DNA of 33,289 nucleotides from Clostridia bacterium (lineage in GTDB: Bacteria; Bacillota; Clostridia; Christensenellales; CAG-138). Below the pieces are notes generated by a model, which worked only from the letters and a program-made list of their open reading frames with translations, did no database searches and was not told the DNA's origin. The stretch is from positions 1 to 33,289 of the forward strand of contig JAFXVP010000032.1 in assembly GCA_017524445.1 (NCBI GenBank), in the 5' to 3' direction. Shown here piece after piece: positions 8,876 to 15,174 of the stretch; positions within the stretch are counted from its first letter, which is position 1; every line of letters starts with the position of its first letter. Made by a program: the position numbers and the translations under genes.

Positions 8876-10479
8876 GGTTTTTCTCCTTTTTTATGATATT
8901 GTTGTGCCGCCCCGATGAAACCGAGGAACAGCGGATGAGGTTTATTGGGTCTGCTCTTGAATTCCGGATGATACTGCACGCCGAGGTAAAACGGCATGTC
9001 CGAGATCTCTGCGGCCTCGACCAGGCGTCCGTCCGGGGAAACGCCCGAAAACGTCAGGCCGGCGTCTGAAAGTCGCTGTCGGAATTCGTTGTTGAGCTCG
9101 TAGCGGTGTCTGTGCCGCTCCGCGATCGCGTCAAGCGCATAGCTGCGATCCATCGTCGTACCCGGTTGTATGACGCAGGGGTAGCTGCCGAGCCGCAAAG
9201 TGCCGCCCTTATCGACCTCGTCACTCTGTCCGGGCATGAAATCAATGACCTTATGCGCGCTTTCGGGTTCAAACTCGCCGGAGTTTGCATCCGTCCAACC
9301 GAGTATACTCCGCGCGTATTCGATGCACAGGATCTGCATGCCGAGGCAGATGCCGAAATACGGGAGCGCGTGCGTTCTTGCAAAGCGCGCCGCGTCGATC
9401 ATGCCCTCGATCCCGCGGTTTCCGAACCCGCCGGGCACCAGAACGCCGTCGACGCCGTCGAGGTCGTCCGGCGTAAACTGTTCCGAATCGATCCAGCGGA
9501 TCCTGACCTCCACGCCGCGCGCGTAGCCCGCGTGCTTCAGCGCTTCGACGATCGAAAGATACGCGTCGTGCAGCTGCGTGTATTTGCCGACCAGCGCGAC
9601 CGTCACGCTGCCCTGCGGGTGCTTCACGCGTTCGACCATCTCCCGCCATTCTTTAAGGTCCGGCACAGGTGCGTCGAGATGCAGTTTTTTACAGACGATC
9701 TCGGAGAAATGCGCCTGTTCAAGATACAGCGGCGCTTCGTACAGCGTGTCGAGCGTCAGGTTTTCGATCACGCAGTCGCGGTCCACGTTGCAGAAGTGCG
9801 CGATCTTTTCAAAGATGCCGTCATCTGTGATCGGTTCGTCCACGCGCAGCACGAGGATGTCCGGCGTGATGCCCATGCCCTGCAGTTCCTTCACGGAATG
9901 CTGTGTCGGCTTGGACTTGTGCTCGCCGCTCGCGCGAAGGTACGGAACGAGCGTAACGTGGATATAGATCGCGTTGTCGCGTCCGACCTCGCGCCCGACC
10001 TGCCGGATCGCCTCCAAAAACGGCTGCCCCTCGATGTCGCCGATCGTGCCGCCGACCTCGGTGATCACGATGTCCGCGTCCGACTTTTCGCCGACGCGAT
10101 AGATGAACCGCTTGATCTCGTCGGTGATGTGCGGGATCGTCTGCACCGTCTTGCCGAGGTAGCCGCCCTGCCGTTCGCGCGCAAGCACGTTCGCGTAAAC
10201 CTTGCCGGTCGTCAAGTTCGAATACCGGTTCAGATCCTCGTCGATGAAGCGTTCATAGTGTCCGAGATCGAGGTCTGTCTCAGCGCCGTCCTCGGTCACG
10301 TAAACCTCGCCGTGCTGATAGGGGCTCATCGTGCCGGGATCGACGTTGATGTACGGATCGAGCTTCTGCGCCGCGACCTTGAAGCCTCTTGCCTTCAGAA
10401 GCCGTCCGAGCGACGCCGCCGTAATGCCCTTGCCGAGACCGGAAACTACCCCGCCGGTCACAAAAATGTACTTTTTCAT
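8872..10479 (-). CDS. pyrG: CTP synthase
   Basis: Makes CTP from UTP, ATP and glutamine. It is 535 residues, standard length. The N-terminal synthetase domain begins [18 protein letters not shown] and contains [20 protein letters not shown]. The C-terminal class I amidotransferase has the nucleophile C378 in [11 protein letters not shown] and the HPEF pair in [11 protein letters not shown]. The ATG follows GGAGGAACGGGT. First gene of the six-gene operon, preceded by a good promoter at 10654-10683 and a leader of about 170 nt with a strong GC hairpin. Confidence 0.98.
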   Translation of the reverse strand: MKKYIFVTGGVVSGLGKGITAASLGRLLKARGFKVAAQKLDPYINVDPGTMSPYQHGEVYVTEDGAETDLDLGHYERFIDEDLNRYSNLTTGKVYANVLARERQGGYLGKTVQTIPHITDEIKRFIYRVGEKSDADIVITEVGGTIGDIEGQPFLEAIRQVGREVGRDNAIYIHVTLVPYLRASGEHKSKPTQHSVKELQGMGITPDILVLRVDEPITDDGIFEKIAHFCNVDRDCVIENLTLDTLYEAPLYLEQAHFSEIVCKKLHLDAPVPDLKEWREMVERVKHPQGSVTVALVGKYTQLHDAYLSIVEALKHAGYARGVEVRIRWIDSEQFTPDDLDGVDGVLVPGGFGNRGIEGMIDAARFARTHALPYFGICLGMQILCIEYARSILGWTDANSGEFEPESAHKVIDFMPGQSDEVDKGGTLRLGSYPCVIQPGTTMDRSYALDAIAERHRHRYELNNEFRQRLSDAGLTFSGVSPDGRLVEAAEISDMPFYLGVQYHPEFKSRPNKPHPLFLGFIGAAQQYHKKGEKP

Positions 10480-10511
10480 ACCCGTTCCTCCGCGTTTTCT
10501 GTAAAGAGAGA

Positions 10512-10551
10512 GGCGCCCGCCCGAGGGGAGTTTTCCCCGCGGATGGACGCC
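10512..10551 (-). promoter_or_regulatory. GC-rich hairpin in the pyrG leader, possible attenuator
   Basis: The transcript can fold with an outer stem GGCGTCC/GGGCGCC (10551-10545 with 10518-10512, one wobble) and an inner stem GGGGA/TCCCC around an AAAC loop. A pyrimidine-rich run (CTCTCTCTTT) follows, weaker than a normal terminator tract. Gram-positive pyrG genes are often attenuated in response to CTP, but no G-run transcription start is visible, so the mechanism is open. Confidence 0.45.
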
Positions 10552-10653
10552 TGTCGTTCATCTTGCTTCGTATTATTGATACGCCGTGTATTCGGTTCTG
10601 TTCGTCTCGCAGTTCGCGTCAGCGATATATGATATATAAAAAACACGAGAGTC

Positions 10654-10683
10654 ATTATAACTCTGATGTTTTTCATTTGTCAA
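10654..10683 (-). promoter_or_regulatory. Promoter of the pyrG-glnA-dapF-dapL-glmS-guaA operon
   Basis: Minus strand: TTGACA (10683-10678), 18 bp, TATAAT (10659-10654). It is the only strong promoter found ahead of the six genes. A weak TATAAT also lies just before glmS, without a -35. Confidence 0.8.
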
Positions 10684-10739
10684 GACTTTTTTGTTTAAAT
10701 CAACAGGAACTTTTGGGTTTTCCGTGTACGAAAAGAAGG

Positions 10740-10890
10740 ACGTCTCCTTTGTATCAAAACAAGCGTCCCAAAATGGCAGCGACGGATCTGATTGATTACG
10801 CAGGAACCCATCTTCCGATCCTTTTGGGAACGCAAGTCACCGTTTCCCGGAAGCAGATCCCGCGCCTGGTCCATCGGATCCATTGAACAG
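10740..10890. other. Intergenic stretch with self-complementary segments, no clear gene
   Basis: No convincing ORF: the frames that cross it lack ribosome sites. Several segments can pair, namely GGATC/GATCC (around 10786 and 10818) and GGGAACG/CG-TTTCCC (10829-10852), and a perfect terminator follows at 10892. A small structured RNA on the plus strand is possible but I recognise no family. Confidence 0.25.
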
Positions 10891-10891
10891 C

Positions 10892-10917
10892 AAAACGCTC
10901 CCAACCCGGAGCGTTTT
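10892..10917 (+). terminator. Rho-independent terminator
   Basis: Perfect 10-bp stem AAAACGCTCC (10892-10901) / GGAGCGTTTT (10908-10917), followed by TGATC. Symmetrical enough to work in both directions. Its stem is repeated almost exactly 140 bp further on. Confidence 0.75.
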
Positions 10918-11031
10918 TGATCGGCTGTTAATTCTTTATATTGAAAAAGTGTAATTTCTTTCTAAAATTCTCTTGAAAAAGTGTTAGATTATAATTAATC
11001 ATCACAATATTGCCAATGATAGCGGGATATG

Positions 11032-11056
11032 AAACGCTCCCAGACTAGGAGCGTTT
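11032..11056 (+). terminator. Second terminator with the same stem
   Basis: AAACGCTCC (11032-11040) / GGAGCGTTT (11048-11056), the same stem as at 10892 with a different loop. A weak plus-strand promoter (TTGAAA at 10941, 16 bp, TAAAAT at 10963) would give a transcript of roughly 80 nt ending here. Otherwise 10918-11156 shows nothing supportable. Confidence 0.6.
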
Positions 11057-11156
11057 TGATCGTCAATAACAAATATGTTGCCGCTTGATTCAAAGAAACA
11101 TCACTATGTAATGCGGCAGGGCTATCATCATATGCACAAAACTCAGGTCTACGCAC

Positions 11157-11360
11157 TCATTCGTCATCCGCCTTTCCCGGCACCGCTTTCATGCCGAACA
11201 TGGCAAGCGCCTGATTGACCTTGTCCATCCGAACCGTCTCTTTGCCCTGCTCCAGATCACGGACAAAACGCAGCCCGAGCCCTGCGCGCACGGCAAATTC
11301 TTCCTGCGTCAGTCCGGCCGCTTTTCTGTTTTCTTTGATAAATGCTCCGATGTTTTTCAT
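11157..11360 (-). CDS. HipB/Y4mF-like XRE antitoxin-type repressor, orphan
   Basis: A 67-residue XRE helix-turn-helix protein (KNIGAFIKENRKAAGLTQEE, then AVRAGLGLRFVRDLEQGKET), the size and wording of HipB/Y4mF antitoxins. Such proteins repress their own operon and normally sit just upstream of a HipA kinase. Here no HipA gene follows: downstream sequence to 11060 is interrupted in the frame expected for an overlapping start. Its promoter is covered by an 18-bp palindrome that recurs twice more upstream, which supports autoregulation. Either the toxin has been lost or the protein now serves as a stand-alone regulator. Confidence 0.82.
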   Translation of the reverse strand: MKNIGAFIKENRKAAGLTQEEFAVRAGLGLRFVRDLEQGKETVRMDKVNQALAMFGMKAVPGKADDE

Positions 11361-11366
11361 GCGTTA

Positions 11367-11395
11367 ATTTTATACCTTATCGGGTATATTGTCAA
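11367..11395 (-). promoter_or_regulatory. Promoter of the HipB-like gene, overlapped by operator 1
   Basis: Minus strand TTGACA (11395-11390), 17 bp, TAAAAT (11372-11367). The spacer is almost entirely operator 1 (11371-11388), so bound repressor would occlude the promoter. Confidence 0.8.
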
Positions 11396-11471
11396 CTCTT
11401 TTTCTTCGGTTTTATACCACATCGGGTATATTTTAATAGTATATCTATATTATTATACCCGTTAAGGTATA
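11371..11471. promoter_or_regulatory. Three 18-bp operators of the HipB-like repressor
   Basis: Inverted repeats of the form TATACC-N6-GGTATA at 11371-11388 (TATACCTTATCGGGTATA), 11413-11430 (TATACCACATCGGGTATA) and 11454-11471 (TATACCCGTTAAGGTATA). Starts are 42 and 41 bp apart, about four helical turns, so dimers would bind on the same face. E. coli HipB operators have a similar split-palindrome form. Operator 3 contains a plus-strand TATAAT (11468-11473), so rightward transcription could also be controlled. Confidence 0.8.
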
Positions 11472-11514
11472 ATTTGTTTATTAAACAAGACAACAGAGCG
11501 AAAACGAATGCGTC

Positions 11515-11625
11515 TTGAGAGAAAACAAGTCATTGATGCGAGCAAACAGGACATTGAAGGCAGAAAACAAGACTTTGCCCCGAGCAAACAGGACATTGAA
11601 GGCAGAAAACGAGACATTGATACGA
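11515..11625 (+). repeat. 21-bp tandem repeat, heptad-coding in one frame
   Basis: Units start with TTG at 11533, 11554, 11575, 11596 and 11617, each 21 bp, in two alternating types. One 30-bp stretch recurs exactly 42 bp later (11539 and 11581). In the frame of TTG 11515 it encodes Leu-led heptads (TLKAENKTLPRANRTLKAEN), coiled-coil-like. Another frame, starting at ATG 11508, gives repeated KQDIEGR. Neither frame has a ribosome site, and both run through the hairpin at 11628. It may be a decayed gene or a repeat in an RNA. Confidence 0.6.
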
Positions 11626-11627
11626 TC

Positions 11628-11655
11628 AAAGCCCAAAGCATGCGCCTCGGGCTTT
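11628..11655 (+). terminator. Terminator-like hairpin after the 21-bp repeats
   Basis: AAAGCCC (11628-11634) / GGGCTTT (11649-11655) with GCATGC in the loop and no strong T tract. The same motif recurs at 11925. Between the two, 11660-11920 is AT-rich at first. It contains a 24-codon ORF from ATG 11830 (MAPPPKSILARAEEIVIREV) with no ribosome site, perhaps a gene remnant. Confidence 0.45.
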
Positions 11656-11924
11656 GCCGCATTTCTATTGTCAGGATATCCCTCATGTACTTATCTCATT
11701 TTAATTATTTTGCAACTTTTATTTTAGTTTTTTCTGCACTTTTGTTTTAACAATTTCTGCGATTTTGTTTTATATTTTTCGTTTTTTCTGGACGAGGAAC
11801 AGCTCAAATAAACATCTCCATTTTGATGGAATGGCTCCGCCGCCAAAAAGCATCCTCGCCCGTGCAGAGGAGATCGTGATCCGAGAAGTGGTCTACGGAG
11901 AATAGAAGAGCTATGAAACAGCAA

Positions 11925-11952
11925 AGCCCGAAGCATTCGTGCGCTTCGGGCT
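11925..11952 (+). terminator. Terminator-like hairpin
   Basis: Perfect 10-bp stem AGCCCGAAGC (11925-11934) / GCTTCGGGCT (11943-11952), then ATTTAATT. A related sequence to the hairpin at 11628. From 11953 to 12180 I see no gene, only a short TGTACGTACA palindrome at 12158-12167. Confidence 0.55.
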
Positions 11953-12180
11953 ATTTAATTGTTTTCGTTTCAATCATCACGCATAAGTTCCCGGAATCGA
12001 TAAACCACGGTTACTTATCTTTGTCGTTATAGGGTGTATCTGCAAATCCTTTACTGTTTAGGCGATTCACCATTCGATCCAAAGAAGGTTTCCACAGCTT
12101 TCTGAACCACGTTGATCCCCCAAACCATTTTACAAGTGTAGGGCTAATTGCATAATATGTACGTACAAAAAAACGACCAT

Positions 12181-12816
12181 AACTTCCGCCCATGTTGGGC
12201 GGAAGTTGAAAGCCGGGCACTTCCGGACAAGTTGTCCGGAAGTTGAATGTCGGGCACTTCAGGACAAGTTGTCCTGAAGTTGAAACCGTCAACTTCGTGC
12301 CAAGTTGGCGCGAAGTTGCATGAAATAATTAAGGACAACTTGTCCTTAATTATGAAAGACCAGCATAGAAATCTGGCCAAACCGGACTGCATTTTCGTCG
12401 TGTCAAACTTCCCGACAACTTGTCGGGAAGTTCCCAATAACGCAACTTCGGACCAAGTTGGTCCGAAGTGAAACAAGATCGTTTGATAGCCATAATTCAG
12501 AACAAGTTGATCTGCATTTTGCAGCTTCCGACTTCCTGCCAACTTGGCAGGAAGTTCGATGTGGATAATTTGAGCCAAGTTAGCTCACATTTTCTGTGAT
12601 GGAGCAGACCTGGTTCTTGACTGCCTAAATTCCCGACAACTTGTCGGGAATTTCAAACTATGTGTGCGCATAAAGTGGGGCAAGTTGTCCCACTTTTCCG
12701 ACAGGCACACTTCGTGCCATCATGACACGAAGTTATAGAAGCAAGGCTGAAAATGCGCGCCAATTCGGCGCTAATTTCCGGCAGTAAAAATTCGTGCCAT
12801 GATGGCACGAATTTTT
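12181..12816. repeat. Array of about 15 palindromes, conserved core, variable self-complementary arms
   Basis: Each unit is an odd-length inverted repeat (17-31 bp, mostly 25-29) centred on one unpaired base. Centres are 12194, 12231, 12268, 12304, 12339, 12419, 12457, 12506, 12543, 12579, 12640, 12684, 12721, 12764 and 12801. Spacing is 35-38 bp for nine of the fourteen intervals. A degenerate unit near 12381 fills the 80-bp gap. The core is CAAGTTG or its complement CAACTTG in most units, and CATCATG or CATGATG in units 13 and 15. Arms differ between units but stay complementary: ACTTCCGGACAA versus ACTTCAGGACAA (units 2 and 3), and AACTTCCCGACAA versus AAATTCCCGACAA (units 6 and 11), each with the matching change on the other side. 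The best units have 12-15 paired bases. Linkers of about 6-12 bp are partly conserved (TTGAA-n-G-n-CGGGC between units 1-3). Function unknown; the last unit ends about 14 bp before the next ATG. Confidence 0.9.
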
Positions 12817-12829
12817 GAACAGTGAAATT

Positions 12830-13165
12830 ATGATGAGAGAAAAGCCGCTGTACGACGCGCTGCAGCTCGTGGCAATGTACGCGGATCGGGACACGGAGGC
12901 GTTCCCTCTGACGGTTGAGGAGCAGGAAAAACTCAAAAAAGCACATGAAATTTTACAAAACCACTCCATCGACATCCTCAACACCGAGCGGAACACGCTG
13001 TATGCTGACCTCGTAAGGCAAAACTGCGATTATCGCGCCCTCAAAATCGAACGGAATCTCTGCAAACGGATTCTTACGGAACGCCCGCAGATTGAGAGGA
13101 AGCTGAAGCCGTATCTGACGGAGGATCGCGAACTCAGAAAGGAAACTTTGGAATATGAACGCTGA
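12830..13165 (+). CDS. Small hypothetical protein, first gene of the recombinase operon
   Basis: 111 residues from ATG 12830 (110 from ATG 12833), charged and helical, no membrane segment, no domain I recognise. Residues 20-45 (FPLTVEEQEKLKKAHEIL) and 85-111 (PQIERKLKPYLTEDREL) look amphipathic. There is no clear ribosome site, which is unusual here: the sequence just upstream is the last palindrome of the array. It ends 62 bp before the next gene and shares its direction. A DNA- or RNA-binding partner of the array is conceivable from position alone. Confidence 0.6.
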   Translation: MMREKPLYDALQLVAMYADRDTEAFPLTVEEQEKLKKAHEILQNHSIDILNTERNTLYADLVRQNCDYRALKIERNLCKRILTERPQIERKLKPYLTEDRELRKETLEYER

Positions 13166-13227
13166 ACATATCACAACGACATTTGAATACCACAGCACGA
13201 CAAACCATGCAAAAAGGAGCGGAAAGA

Positions 13228-13434
13228 ATGAAAGAAACGAAAGTTTACGGAACGGAGGCCCTGCGGGTGCCGGTGCGCGCCCGATACATGATAGATAAGA
13301 AGGGCGGTCGGATGACGCGGTCGTTTGAAACCGCGGAGCTGACCGTAAAAGAACTGGCAGAGTTCTTGGCAAGAAAATTCGGATTGGACTTAACGGAAAA
13401 CATAATTACAGAGACAGGAGGTGATGCCGTTTGA
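13228..13434 (+). CDS. Small hypothetical protein upstream of the serine recombinase
   Basis: 68 residues. The frame is open from 13183, but the ATG at 13228 (MKETKVYGTEALRVPVRARY) follows AAAAAGGAGCGGAAAGA and is the likely start. No recognised domain; the N-terminal half has a short beta-like pattern (VYGTEALRVPVRARYMI) and the C-terminal half is helical. Its stop overlaps the recombinase start by four bases (TTGA), so the two are translationally coupled. It may be a recombinase accessory or directionality factor; this is inference from coupling. Confidence 0.75.
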   Translation: MKETKVYGTEALRVPVRARYMIDKKGGRMTRSFETAELTVKELAEFLARKFGLDLTENIITETGGDAV

Positions 13435-14900
13435 AAGCGGCGATCTACACACGGTTCAGTTCCGACAATCAGACGGAAATGAGCACACAGGCGCAGGTTC
13501 GGGCGTGTACGGAATTTGCGAACGGAAACGGAATGGACGTTTACCGGATCTATTCCGATGAGGCAATCTCCGGCACGGAGGAAAAGACCAATCAGCGCGC
13601 ACAGTATCAGGCGATGCTGGCGGACGCCAAGCAGCACCGGTTCGAGGTTCTGCTGATTCACAAGTATGACCGCGTCGCGCGGTCCTTGGAAGAACACGTC
13701 CGGCTGTCCAAGATGATGGAAAAGGAAAAGATTCCGATCATCGCAGTGGCGCAGAACTTCGGAGCAAGCATCGAGGGCGACTTCGCCAAGCAGATGATGT
13801 GGGTGCTGTCGGAGTATTACAGCAAGAACCTCTCCAAAGAGGTGCGGAAGGGGCATCGCGAGGTCGCGTTGAAGGGGCTGCATAACGGCGGCCCCGCCCC
13901 TTTCGGGTATCGGATCGAAAATCAGCAGCTCGTGATTGAGCCGAGCGAAGCGATCTATGTGAAAAAGATGTTCGACGCGGCGCTGAACCGCAGAGGGCAT
14001 ACGGGGCTGATCCGCGAGATGAAGGAAGCGGGCGTCCGCGGCAGGAACGGAAAAGAGATCAAGTACACGCAGATCTATGAGATCCTGAGAAACGAGAAGT
14101 ACGCGGGCATCTATGTGTACTCGGTGGAGGGATGCCGGCACCGCAAGACGCGGCTGGAGACCGCGGGCGCGATCCGGATCGACGGCGCGATCCCGGCGAT
14201 CGTGGACAAAAATACTTTCTATGAGGTGCAGAAAATCATGGACATGAGAAAGCAAAACGGCAGAAAGCAGAACGAATATCTCTGCAGCGGGCTGGTCTAC
14301 TGCAAGTGCGGCGCAAAGATGCACATCCATCGCGCCCCGAACCGAAAAGGCAACAAGTATGTGTACTACGCCTGCAGCGCCAACTGCGGCGCGCCGACCG
14401 TGCGCGAGGAGGTGCTCGTCAAAGCGGTGACGGATTACCTCAAGGAGCTGCTGTCCGACGCAATGCAGCTCAAGATCGCACACTTTCTGCGCTCCTACCG
14501 GAATCATCGGAAGGATTGCAGGGCGACTTACACCGCGGTGGTGAAAAAGCAGATCGCGGCGAAGCAGACCGAATACGACAATCTGGTGAAAAACCTGTCC
14601 GCAGCGACGTTCGCGTCGGAGATCATTCAGGATCTGAACAACCGGATGAAAGCGCTGAAGGCGGAGATCGAGACCCTGAAGACCGCCGATCCGCCGGAGG
14701 AGTATTCGACGGGCACGATTCTCGAATGGCTGAAGGCGATCAGCGCCGCGCCGGACCGTCGAGCGGTGCATCTGCTCGTCGACCGGATCGAGGTCAGCTC
14801 GGACAAAGAAAAAACAGACGTCAACGTGATTTCCACATTGACGTCCGTTGGAGAATTGGTAGCGGCGATCCGATTCGAACGGATGACAGGTCGGGTATGA
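13431..14900 (+). CDS. Large serine recombinase
   Basis: 489 residues. Resolvase-type catalytic domain at about 1-140 with YTRFSSDNQTEMS (nucleophile S10) and the YDRVARS segment. A recombinase domain follows at about 150-260 (GLHNGGPAPFGYRI), then a zinc ribbon at about 285-325 with CKCGAKMHIHRAPN and YACSANCG, and a coiled coil at about 370-425. It cuts both strands through Ser linkages and integrates, excises or inverts DNA. The TTG start follows CAGGAGGTGATGCCG. The last 15 residues (AAIRFERMTGRV end) are encoded by an antisense tRNA 3' half, so the natural C-terminus may have been altered. A 12-bp imperfect hairpin (14817-14845) lies just before that junction. Confidence 0.95.
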   Translation: MKAAIYTRFSSDNQTEMSTQAQVRACTEFANGNGMDVYRIYSDEAISGTEEKTNQRAQYQAMLADAKQHRFEVLLIHKYDRVARSLEEHVRLSKMMEKEKIPIIAVAQNFGASIEGDFAKQMMWVLSEYYSKNLSKEVRKGHREVALKGLHNGGPAPFGYRIENQQLVIEPSEAIYVKKMFDAALNRRGHTGLIREMKEAGVRGRNGKEIKYTQIYEILRNEKYAGIYVYSVEGCRHRKTRLETAGAIRIDGAIPAIVDKNTFYEVQKIMDMRKQNGRKQNEYLCSGLVYCKCGAKMHIHRAPNRKGNKYVYYACSANCGAPTVREEVLVKAVTDYLKELLSDAMQLKIAHFLRSYRNHRKDCRATYTAVVKKQIAAKQTEYDNLVKNLSAATFASEIIQDLNNRMKALKAEIETLKTADPPEEYSTGTILEWLKAISAAPDRRAVHLLVDRIEVSSDKEKTDVNVISTLTSVGELVAAIRFERMTGRV

Positions 14901-14901
14901 A
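14857..14901 (-). pseudogene. 3' half of a tRNA-Met(CAU)-like gene
   Basis: Read on the minus strand from 14901: anticodon loop TTCATAC, 3' stem strand CCGAC, five-base variable loop CTGTC, T stem ATCCG/CGGAT around TTCGAAT, seven-base acceptor strand CGCCGCT, discriminator A and CCA (14859-14857). Every element has canonical length. The 5' half is absent: the next bases cannot pair with CCGAC. The break falls at the anticodon loop, typical of a tRNA-derived attachment site left by an integrated element. Confidence 0.7.
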
Positions 14902-15031
14902 GGGCAAAAATGCGATTGCCGAAAAACGCAGTAATTATGCGAAAAGTGGCTAAATATCTGGGTTTTCGGCGTTTTTCATTTGGTTCAATCTGTTCAAAAA
15001 ACCATAGAAATACACTCGATTATGATCAGAG

Positions 15032-15051
15032 TGTTGTCAAAAATGTTGTCA
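15032..15051 (+). repeat. Tandem TGTTGTCA motif, candidate recombinase arm sites
   Basis: TGTTGTCA at 15032-15039 and 15044-15051, 12 bp apart, the same word as the pair at 1987 and 1998 beside guaA. The stretch 14902-15174 otherwise holds only a possible stem GCCGAAAA/TTTTCGGC (about 14918-14975) and no gene. Confidence 0.4.
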
Positions 15052-15174
15052 AATTTTGCTTTCAAACATCCTGTTTCGCCCTCTTGATTGTTTGCAAAAC
15101 AGCGAATCTCATTTAACCAACATTTTTGTCGATTCTGTTGACATGTAGGTTATTTTCTTTTTCCTTTCATTCAA

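Noticed and set aside
10563..10886. 107-codon plus-strand ORF
   Set aside because: Runs through the pyrG promoter and leader, no ribosome site, no recognisable protein features.
10988..11156. hipA toxin gene after the HipB-like gene
   Set aside because: The in-frame sequence after the stop has only a weak resemblance at its first residues (RRPEFCAYDD) and ends without a HipA core; the overlapping ATG frame stops at once.
12144..12578. 144-codon ORF on the minus strand through the array, with repeated TCPEVP-like wording, and similar ORFs nearby
   Set aside because: These are translations of the palindromes themselves; no ribosome site, and the repeats shift frame between units.
12181..12816. 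CRISPR array
   Set aside because: Pitch is CRISPR-like, but there is no identical direct repeat: the repeated part is a 7-bp palindromic core and the arms vary in a self-complementary way. No cas gene is nearby.
14857..14901. Functional tRNA-Met gene
   Set aside because: Only the 3' half is present; the 5' half and the partner strand of the anticodon stem are missing.
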